Of a DNA stretch of 64,000 nt, positions 57,390 to 64,000 are shown piece after piece. The DNA comes from JAJRVM01 sp963700515. GTDB lineage: Bacteria; Planctomycetota; Planctomycetia; Pirellulales; Pirellulaceae. Where the stretch lies: NCBI GenBank assembly GCA_963700515.1, contig CAVOXY010000024.1, forward strand, positions 1 through 64,000. The letters are read 5' to 3'. The position numbers and the translations under genes are program-made. Below the pieces are notes generated by a model that was given only the letters and a program-made list of their open reading frames with translations, made no database searches and was not told the DNA's origin. Positions within the stretch are counted from its first letter, which is position 1; every line of letters starts with the position of its first letter.

Positions 57390-57675
57390 GAATGGTTCAA
57401 CAATAACTTCGGCATTTCTCAGAGGGTGGCACTTTCCTGAGCGAGCACACTAATCGCAACCATCACGACGAGTCGTCAATCGCGAGCGGAGCCAGTGCTG
57501 AAGCGTGTCTTCACGCTTTACCTCCAGTGGCCCATCCGTGAAGTGGTCAGCGGGGGGCTTGCTTCCACACTGGCTCCGCTCGCGGTAAGCGTTTCTCATT
57601 GTTCGCAATGTCTTCGGCGCTCGCTCAGGAAAGTGGCACCCATCCACATTGCGGAAGTTATTTTTCCCACATTCC
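57390..57675. mobile_element. MITE-like nested inverted-repeat element, about 286 bp
   Basis: The outer arms match over about 57 bases with gaps: AATAACTTC near 57401 and its complement near 57654, and a 23-base block at 57424-57446 matching 57619-57641 with one mismatch. An inner perfect 17-bp inverted repeat, CGCGAGCGGAGCCAGTG, lies at 57481-57497 and 57568-57584. CTAG borders both ends (57386-57389 and 57676-57679) and may be a target duplication. It codes for nothing. It lies between the converging protease and sialidase-like genes. Confidence 0.65.
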
Positions 57676-57722
57676 CTAGCGTTGGCTCGTCCCACGAACG
57701 TCGTCGGGCACGGAAACAATCC

Positions 57723-59009
57723 CTACCACAACAGGGCGCGCGCCAGAAATAACGCGCCTTGGGCTCCTCGCTGTCGCGCCTGATCGTCCCATACGCCTTC
57801 GGCCACCGTGACCCACGATTCGCGACCGGTGATGGCGGCCGCGCCGAAATTGCCCAGTGTGGCACCACGCTCGGGTACCAGCACACGCTCGGTGGCACGC
57901 ACGACGCACAGTCTCTGCGGATCGACTTGAGCCACGAACAAAGGTGCTCGATGGCGCATGATATGGTCGTTTTCCGCGCCCCGCCGTGTATAAACCAGGA
58001 ACAAGCCGTCTCCGTGCGCCAGCCAATGCTGCTGAGTGTTGTACGATCCCAGTTCTTGTCCATCGTCAAATTGCCAGGGCTTGATCGCCGCGTAGTCGAG
58101 TCCATTGTCGCTGGCCGTCACATACCCCGCCAGATCGTTGCGGAGCGTGAGGTAGTATCGGCCTTGAAAGAGCAGCAAGGACGGTTCACACAGTCCCCTG
58201 ACGACGGGAAGTCGGAGAATATTGCCGTGCTGGACAAACTTCAATTCGTCATTCACCAGCCGGCAACGGGCGATTGTGACTTCGAACGGTACGTTAGCCG
58301 ACTTGGCAATGTAGAGTGGCAACAGGAAGTGATCAGCGGGCTCACCAGCCGGAGATTGGCCTGGTTCGCACAAGAACTGAGCACACGCGCAGCGGGCGAA
58401 GGTAAATGCTTCGTCTTGTGGCATTTCCAGACGCCGCCAGCGAGTCCACCGCTCGGTGGCAGGGTCGAAGAGCGTGTAAGCAGTTTGGTGAGCACGCGGT
58501 TGATCCTCCAGTTGCGTACCGTCGGCGCTGTAGCGTACTTGGGCTCCGATCGCGATGACCCGCCGCGCGGCGGGCGCCCAGCAAGGCGTGACGTCGGCGA
58601 CAGCGATGTTGATATTACCGTCACGCTCCCAATCCAATTCGCTGGGTAATGTCGGCTGAGTCCAGGTGCGTCCCAGATCGCGTGTCAACATGAAGTACAA
58701 GCCAGAATAGTAGTCGGATCTTTGCAGATGCTGCTGCAGGGTCATGACCACAGTGGGTGGGGTTGCCTCGTCGTCGCTGGGGATCGCCGCAGCGCGAGGA
58801 TGAAACCACAAGAACTCCCCGTCGTCGTGCTGCAATACCGTGTCCAATTGAATCTGGTAGTCCACCGCCGTTACCCCAGGCGGTGATGCTTGCTGTCCAC
58901 CCACCGGACGTGTCGCCGGCAGCCAGGCTGCTGCGATCACGAGGAACCACCGGCTGGCGAGCAGGATAACTCGCGAAAACAGCCGCGGTGTGTCAGCTCT
59001 GTCAGTCAT
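57723..59009 (-). CDS. Secreted sialidase/BNR-repeat-like protein
   Basis: 428 residues, intact. It has a signal peptide (VILLASRWFLVIAAAWLPATRPVGG), then a six-bladed-propeller-like body with a BNR/Asp-box-like motif LTRDLGRTWTQP and blocks such as LFQGRYYLTLRNDLAGYVTASDNG (cut here for length) and GRESWVTVAEGVWD. It probably acts on, or binds, exported glycans; catalytic residues cannot be assigned by eye. The ATG at 59009 has GAGG 6 bases upstream; another ATG lies 4 codons earlier (59021). Confidence 0.78.
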   Translation of the reverse strand: MTDRADTPRLFSRVILLASRWFLVIAAAWLPATRPVGGQQASPPGVTAVDYQIQLDTVLQHDDGEFLWFHPRAAAIPSDDEATPPTVVMTLQQHLQRSDYYSGLYFMLTRDLGRTWTQPTLPSELDWERDGNINIAVADVTPCWAPAARRVIAIGAQVRYSADGTQLEDQPRAHQTAYTLFDPATERWTRWRRLEMPQDEAFTFARCACAQFLCEPGQSPAGEPADHFLLPLYIAKSANVPFEVTIARCRLVNDELKFVQHGNILRLPVVRGLCEPSLLLFQGRYYLTLRNDLAGYVTASDNGLDYAAIKPWQFDDGQELGSYNTQQHWLAHGDGLFLVYTRRGAENDHIMRHRAPLFVAQVDPQRLCVVRATERVLVPERGATLGNFGAAAITGRESWVTVAEGVWDDQARQRGAQGALFLARALLW

Positions 59010-59147
59010 GTCGCGCCTCATGTGCTCTGGAGTTTAACGTCTCGGTCACCGCATTCTACCAGGATTACAGCAAATGGACCGCCAGTGCGGGCCGCTGAAA
59101 AGTTGGCCCTTGGACGCTGTTATGCCGTGTGCAGCGGCGACCATGGT

Positions 59148-59872
59148 TGTTCCCTCCGGCGGGGCCACAACTGGTCAGCTACTCGGGCGGCCATCCGCCA
59201 TCTCCGGCTTCCGTCGGGTTTATCCCGGCGGGGCCACAACTGGTCAGCAACTTGGCGGCCATCCGCCATCTCCGGCTTCGGTCGGGTTTATCCCGGCGGG
59301 GCCACAACTGGTCAGCAACTTGGCGGCCATCCGCCATCTCCGGCTTCGGTCGGTTTTATCCCGGCGGGGCCACAACTGGTCAGCAACTTGGCGGCCATCC
59401 GCCATCTCCGGCTTCGGTCGGGTTTATCCCGGCGGGGCCACAACTGGTCAGCAACTTGGCGGCCATCCGCCATCTCCGGCTTCGGTCGGGTTTATCCCGG
59501 CGGGGCCACAACTGGTCAGCAACTTGCTAACTTGGCGGCCATCCGCCATTTCCGGCTTCCGTCGGTTTTATCCCGGCGGGGCCACAACTGGTCAGCAACT
59601 TGGCGGCCATCCGCCATCTCCGGCTTCCGTCGGTTTTATCCCGGCGGGGCCACAACTGGTCAGCAACTTGGCGGCCATCCGCCATCTCCGGCTTCCGTCG
59701 GGTTTATCCCGGCGGGGCCACAACTGGTCAGCAACTTGGCGGCCATCCGCCATCTCCGGCTTCGGTCGGGTTTATCCCGGCGGGGCCACAACTGATCAGC
59801 AACTTGGCGGCCATCCGCCATCTCCGGCTTCCGTCGGGTTTATCCCGGCGGGGCCACAACTGGTCAGCTACC
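59148..59872 (+). repeat. REP-like hairpin repeat array, type III, 11 copies
   Basis: Eleven tandem copies with a 68-base period (one copy carries 8 extra bases, AACTTGCT, near 59522). Each has a stem CCGTCGGG or CGGTCGGG, loop TTTAT, stem CCCGGCGG, a 21-base tail with ACAACTGGTC, and a linker with a second hairpin GGCGG, CCAT, CCGCC. The first and last copies end GCTACT/GCTACC like types I and II; inner copies end GCAACTT. Long open frames through the array are an effect of the repeat. The neighbouring stretches 59010-59147 and 59873-60224 hold no gene. Confidence 0.93.
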
Positions 59873-59936
59873 GACAGGCCATGACACACCGTCGGTCGAG
59901 TCCCCAACGTGCCATCCCACCGGCACGCCTTCGAGA

Positions 59937-59962
59937 CCGAATCAGGCCGCGGCCTGATTCGG
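59937..59962. repeat. 26-base perfect palindrome
   Basis: CCGAATCAGGCCG (59937-59949) is followed immediately by its exact complement (59950-59962). It has no loop, so it is more like a protein-binding site or recombination scar than an RNA hairpin. It lies between the type III array and the ceramidase-like gene. Confidence 0.7.
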
Positions 59963-60224
59963 ATTGGCGGAGCGCCGTTTTGCCTTTGGATACCCGCCTC
60001 GGCCGGGTGGCATGTGTTCTTGTTTTGGGGCCGGAGGCGAATAGACTGGTGGATGTTGACAGTGGAAAGCGGTGCCCAACACTTCAACAATGCACAGGGA
60101 ACACGGTGCTGCTGATTCCGCATTCCGCACTCGCTGGTCATTCGGGTCGTGAAAGTCAGCAAAGCCAGACGCTTTGAAGCTCTTCTCGGCTGCGGGCGCA
60201 GCGGCCGCGTTAGGAGACTTGGAA

Positions 60225-61626
60225 ATGACATTCTCTCGCTTGGCGTGCCTGGGTGTGTGTTGGATCAGTCTCTTTGCTGGCCACACTCGCCTGGAATTGG
60301 CTGCCGCTGCTGGAGAACCGTCTCTTGCGCCGGGTTGTCGGTTGGCCGCGTTTTCGGCGGACGTGACGATCCCGTTGGGGCACCGCTGTATGGGAATCCT
60401 GCCGACCAAATCTCAACGGATCGCCGATCCGTTGTATGCGCACGGATTCGTGCTGTTGGGAGCGGATGATCCAATTGTGCTCTGTGCGGTCGATTGGTGC
60501 GAGATCCGCAACGGTGCGTACGATCAATGGCGTGACGCGCTTTCTGAGGCAGCCGGTACCAAGCGAGAAAGGGTCTTGGTCTGCCTTGCATCAACACGAT
60601 GCACCGGTGGTGGATCAAGGTGCGGGGAAGTTGTTAGAGGAAGTCGGGCTCAAAGGAGAGCTCTATGACGAGGCGTTTCACGATGCTACGGTGCGGCGAG
60701 TGGCTACTGCTTTGAAGGACTCGCTGGCCGCGGCCCAACCGGTTACGCATCTGGGGATCGGGGAAGCACCGGTCGATTCGGTTGCCTCCAACCGGCGGAT
60801 CGTACACGAGGGTGGGCGAGTGGCGTTCGACCGAGGGAGTCGCAGCGGAGCCGACGCTTTCTATCGCGATCAACCCTCAGGGCTGATTGATCCGCAGTTG
60901 AAGACCATCTCGTTCTGGAACGGTGACCAACCACTTCTGGCGTTGCACGCATATGCCACACATCCGATGAGTTACTATGGTGGTGGTGAGGTCTCGTCGG
61001 ATTTCGTCGGATTGGCTCGTGACCGGCGCCAGCGTGACGACTTTTCCGTGAAACAGATCTATATGAGCGGCTGTAGCGGGGATGTGACGGCCGGCAAATT
61101 CAATACGGGATCGACGGACGATCGCTACGCCTTGCGAGATCGCCTGTATCAAGCGATGGTCACAGCTTGGCGGAACACCCAACGTCGTCCCCTTGAGCAA
61201 TTCATCTTTCGGAGTACGCCGCTGTCGCTGGGATTCCACCCCGCTCCACATTTGACCGAGGCCGCCCTGACGCAGCGACTGCACGATTCGGACCAGAGTG
61301 TTGAGAAACGTATTCTCGCTGCCATGGGCTTGTCGAGTCGCCAGCGCGTGTTGGCTGCGGAGCCGATCGATGTAGTGTGCGTCGATTTTGGCCCGGCCCA
61401 GATTGTCTTGCTGCCTGGCGAGTCGTTTGTCGGCTACCAATTGATGGCACAAGGAATGAGGCCCGACTCGTTCGTGTTGGCGATCGGTTACGGCGAGTGT
61501 TGGCCCGGCTACATTCCCACCGAGTCGGCGTTTGAGGACGGCTTCGAGGACTCCTGGTTGTGGGTCGCTCCTGGATCCGAGCAACGCATGCGCGAGGCTC
61601 TGCAGAGAGTACTTGTGGGCAAGTAA
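60225..61626 (+). CDS. Neutral/alkaline ceramidase-like secreted protein, frameshifted
   Basis: About 465 residues. It has a signal peptide (RLACLGVCWISLFAGHTRLELA), then LAAFSADVTIPLGHRCMGI, the start of the neutral ceramidase fold. After a frame change near 60585 follow LHQHDAPVV (a His-rich metal site), LLALHAYATHPMSYYGGGEVSSDF, QIYMSGCSGDVTAGKFN, VLLPGESFVGYQL and a final GYGECWPGYIPTESAFEDG. Planctomycetes carry many copies; the real substrate is not known. AGGAG stands 8 bases before the ATG at 60225. Confidence 0.8.
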
Positions 61627-61869
61627 TGCGCCTCGATCCGCTTTGACACATTGGGCGGATTCTGATACGGTTCCGCCCGCTTTTCAATTCTGGAGGGCGA
61701 TCTGCGCCTAGATAGGATTGCGCGAAGATGGGAATATTGCGTTACCCGAAATTCGGATTTCGAATTTCTGCCGTACAAAGCGCCCCAAGGTCGCGAAACG
61801 CTATTTAGGTGGATTTTCAGGAGTGTCGGTGCGGCGTGCGGCCAGCTGCGTTATCGGAGCGAAAAGATC

Positions 61870-62310
61870 ATGACGCCTCGCAAGAGGTCAGCATTGGGAG
61901 CCTGCATTGTCGTCGCCGTTACCGCTTACATGGCGTACGTCGGTGCCTCGTCCAGCTGGAAATACTATGTCACAGCCGACGAATGCCTGGCCGATGTGAC
62001 GCGTTTCGAGGGCCTGCGGGTACGTGTCAGTGGTGCCGTCGCGCCGGGTTCGCTGCAAATCTCGCCGCAGAGAAACAGTGCTAGCTTCTGTTTGCAGGGA
62101 CAGACCGGCTCATTGGATGTCGTCTACCAGGGTCCACTGCCGGACAATCTCACGGAGTCGATGGATGTCGTCGTGGAAGGACGATGTGAGGCGGGCGGCA
62201 AGATCGTGGGAGACAAGGTTCTGACACGTTGTGCCAGCAAGTATGAGTCGACGGAGCAGAACGACTCGACGTCGGTCCCGACCGTGTCGCTAACGAGGGA
62301 GAAGCGATGA
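61870..62310 (+). CDS. ccmE: Cytochrome c maturation haem chaperone CcmE (CxxxY type)
   Basis: 146 residues with an N-terminal membrane anchor (ALGACIVVAVTAYMAYVGAS) and the OB-fold of CcmE (YYVTADECLADVTRFEGLRVRVSGAV, MDVVVEGRCEAGGKIVGDKVLTR). At the haem-attachment site the sequence is CASKY, so the usual His of HxxxY is Cys, as known for the System I* variant of archaea and some sulfate reducers. It carries haem to CcmF for attachment to the many cytochromes encoded nearby. The stop overlaps the ccmF ATG by 4 bases. Confidence 0.88.
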   Translation: MTPRKRSALGACIVVAVTAYMAYVGASSSWKYYVTADECLADVTRFEGLRVRVSGAVAPGSLQISPQRNSASFCLQGQTGSLDVVYQGPLPDNLTESMDVVVEGRCEAGGKIVGDKVLTRCASKYESTEQNDSTSVPTVSLTREKR

Positions 62311-64000
62311 GAGTGGTCGGCGAGCTATGCCTTCTGGTGGCCTTTATTGGTTCAGGTTTCGCCGCTTTTGCACACCTGACCCAGCGCGGACGCGATCACA
62401 GATTCCTGCGCAGGGCGGGGACGTTTGCTTCGCTGTTGAGCGTCTTGGCGCTCTCACTGGTAACCGTGATACTCGCCTGGGCGCTGTACTGCAAAGACTT
62501 TTCCTACACGTACGTTGCCCATTATTCCAGCCAGCTCCTGCCCTGGTATTACTCCCTGTCGGCTCTGTGGGTCGGTCAGGCGGGTTCGCTGTTGTTGTGG
62601 GCTTGGTTGTTGAGTCTGCTGGCCGTCCTGTTTCGCTGGTGGCCGGGCGAACGAACGAGTTCCTTGCGGTCACCGGCCTTCGGCGTGTTGATGGGATGCT
62701 TGTGTTTCCTGTTGGCGGTGTTGGTGTTCGCAGCCGATCCGCTGGAGGCGAATCTATCCAACGTGCCGGAAGGGGTGGGATTGAGTCCCCTGTTACAGCA
62801 TCCGGCAATGCTGATTCATCCTCCCATTATCTTCCTGGGATACGCGCTGTGGACCGTACCGTTCGCGCTGGCGGCGGTCGCTTTGCTCACCGGTGAACTT
62901 GACGCGAGCTGGATTCGTCAGGCCCGCATTTGGGCATTGCTGGCCTGGGCCGTATTGGGTGTGGGCATCTTGTTGGGAGCCGAGTGGGCGTATGAAGAGC
63001 TGGGCTGGGGCGGCTATTGGGCTTGGGACCCGGTCGAGAACGGGTCGCTACTCCCTTGGCTGACCGGCACCGTGCTGATTCACAGCATGATGGCCTGGCA
63101 GCACCGTCGGATGCTCAAGAAAACGGCGTTGATCTTGGCCTTCGTCACCTTTGGTCTGAGCAACTTTGCCACCTTCCTGACACGCAGCGGCGTGTTCAGC
63201 AGCCTACACGCTTTCAGCCAGTCGCCGATCGGTTGGCTGTTCCTCGGTCTCATGATCGCGATCGGGATGGGAGGAGGCGTGTTGCTTATCTTGCGCTGGC
63301 AGCGACTCGCGCCGGAGCGAACGATCGACAGCGTAATGAGTCGGGAGGCGGGGATCGTTATCAGTTCATTGGCTTTCTTGCTGCTGGCGTTCGTGGTCAT
63401 TGGCGGCACGCTCAGCAGTGCCGTGACGAGTGCCGTCACGGGGAAGGCGATGTTGGTGGGACCGGCCTTCTACAACAACGTGATGATGCCGACCGGCCTG
63501 GTATTGTTGCTGCTCACGGCTGCCGTGCCCCTCTTGCGCTGGGGTGGTTCTCCGACGCAGCCACAGCGTCGAGCGCTATTGGTATCGGGAATTGCCGGCG
63601 TGGTTGGCGTTGTGATTGCCCTGATCTGCGGTATTCGTCATCCCGTTGCCCAGGCAGTTGCCGGCTTGGCGACGTTCGCGGTGGCGGCTCTGCTGGGCAG
63701 CGTGGTGGTCGAGGCCCGGCGTTATGCCGGCAACCGGCTCCTGGCGGGTGTGGGTGCGATTCTTCGGTTGCAGCGTCGGCAGTATGCCGGGTTCGTGGTT
63801 CATCTGGGGTTTGTCTGCCTGGCGGTGGGGATTGCAGGTTCTTCGCTGGGCAAACGTGAAAAAGGTTTCGTGATGAACAAGGGCGAGACGGTCGAGTGGG
63901 CCGATCGACAAATCCATCTCGTTCGCTTTGTCGAGCGACAGTTGCCCGACATCATGGTTGGCGAAGCCGAGTTGGAAGTTACGGACAAAGCAGGCAGCGT
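62307..64000 (+). CDS. ccmF: Cytochrome c haem lyase subunit CcmF, C-terminus outside window
   Basis: 564 residues are visible and the gene runs off the right edge. It has many membrane helices and the WWD-type haem-handling loop WGGYWAWDPVENGSLLPW. Also typical are LLQHPAMLIHPPIIFLGY (conserved His), FATFLTRSGVFSSLHAF and a late GFVVHLGFVCLAVGIAGSS. CcmF receives haem from CcmE and ligates it to CxxCH motifs of exported apocytochromes. The ATG overlaps the ccmE stop, so the two are translationally coupled. No frameshift is seen in the visible part. Confidence 0.94.
   Translation, partial: MRVVGELCLLVAFIGSGFAAFAHLTQRGRDHRFLRRAGTFASLLSVLALSLVTVILAWALYCKDFSYTYVAHYSSQLLPWYYSLSALWVGQAGSLLLWAWLLSLLAVLFRWWPGERTSSLRSPAFGVLMGCLCFLLAVLVFAADPLEANLSNVPEGVGLSPLLQHPAMLIHPPIIFLGYALWTVPFALAAVALLTGELDASWIRQARIWALLAWAVLGVGILLGAEWAYEELGWGGYWAWDPVENGSLLPWLTGTVLIHSMMAWQHRRMLKKTALILAFVTFGLSNFATFLTRSGVFSSLHAFSQSPIGWLFLGLMIAIGMGGGVLLILRWQRLAPERTIDSVMSREAGIVISSLAFLLLAFVVIGGTLSSAVTSAVTGKAMLVGPAFYNNVMMPTGLVLLLLTAAVPLLRWGGSPTQPQRRALLVSGIAGVVGVVIALICGIRHPVAQAVAGLATFAVAALLGSVVVEARRYAGNRLLAGVGAILRLQRRQYAGFVVHLGFVCLAVGIAGSSLGKREKGFVMNKGETVEWADRQIHLVRFVERQLPDIMVGEAELEVTDKAGS

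Noticed and set aside
59148..59872. CRISPR array
   Set aside because: The units are fully alike, including the parts between the hairpins; there are no unique spacers and no cas genes.
58890..60177. Long glycine/serine-rich protein frames through the type III array
   Set aside because: All three forward frames are open because of the 68-base repeat; the product has no start context, no family resemblance and no use outside the array.

Overview
The window looks like a chromosomal segment of an anaerobic or facultatively anaerobic planctomycete, probably Pirellulales-like. This is inferred from gene content only: a secreted protease with the planctomycete N-terminal motif (ESLESRLML), Tat-exported Gfo/Idh, ThuA and TIM-barrel proteins, an ECF sigma factor next to a Ser/Thr kinase-TPR protein, and a secreted sialidase-like protein. 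Many conserved genes carry single-base frameshifts, often several each, and sometimes in compensating pairs. Other genes of 660-840 codons are intact. I read most of the breaks as indel errors in the sequence rather than decay, and give whole-gene spans for such genes.

Layout. (1) 1-2.7 kb: secreted carbohydrate-type proteins. (2) 2.7-5.1 kb: REP-like hairpin repeats split by an IS4-family element with a 9-bp target duplication. (3) 5.1-13.4 kb, minus strand: hydC-hydB-hydA, encoding an NAD-linked trimeric [FeFe] hydrogenase, then a histidine kinase fused to an H-cluster (sensory hydrogenase) domain, a receiver protein and a receiver-kinase hybrid. (4) 13.7-19.3 kb, plus strand: a membrane histidine kinase, an NtrC-type sigma-54 activator and a receiver fused to a GcvH-like domain. 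A good sigma-54 promoter match lies upstream of hydC. (5) 19.7-26.6 kb, plus strand: hdrC-hdrB-hdrA-flxD and three Flx-like subunits, a heterodisulfide-reductase/NADH-type electron-bifurcating complex. (6) 26.7-30.4 kb: two nitrilase-superfamily proteins and a membrane haem protein. (7) 31-35.5 kb: a Fur regulator, a rubredoxin-membrane-dihaem fusion, an FMN glutamate-synthase-like protein and a dihaem peroxidase lipoprotein. (8) 35.8-50.5 kb: a prolyl oligopeptidase, then a respiratory multihaem cytochrome region with two paralogous 13-haem/cytochrome b fusions around a NapC/NrfH-like 12-haem protein. (9) 51-61.6 kb: sigma factor and kinase pair, matrixin protease, sialidase, a large hairpin-repeat array and a ceramidase-like protein. 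(10) 61.9-64 kb: ccmE (CxxxY type) and the start of ccmF, needed to attach haem to the many c-type cytochromes.

How it may work together (inference): a hydrogen- or redox-sensing kinase and sigma-54 regulators would control a bifurcating hydrogenase, which exchanges electrons through NADH and ferredoxin with the Hdr-Flx complex. The multihaem cytochromes would form a separate membrane and periplasmic respiratory branch. Several repeat families lie between genes: a three-type REP-like hairpin family, heptamer arrays at six sites, and two MITE-like elements.
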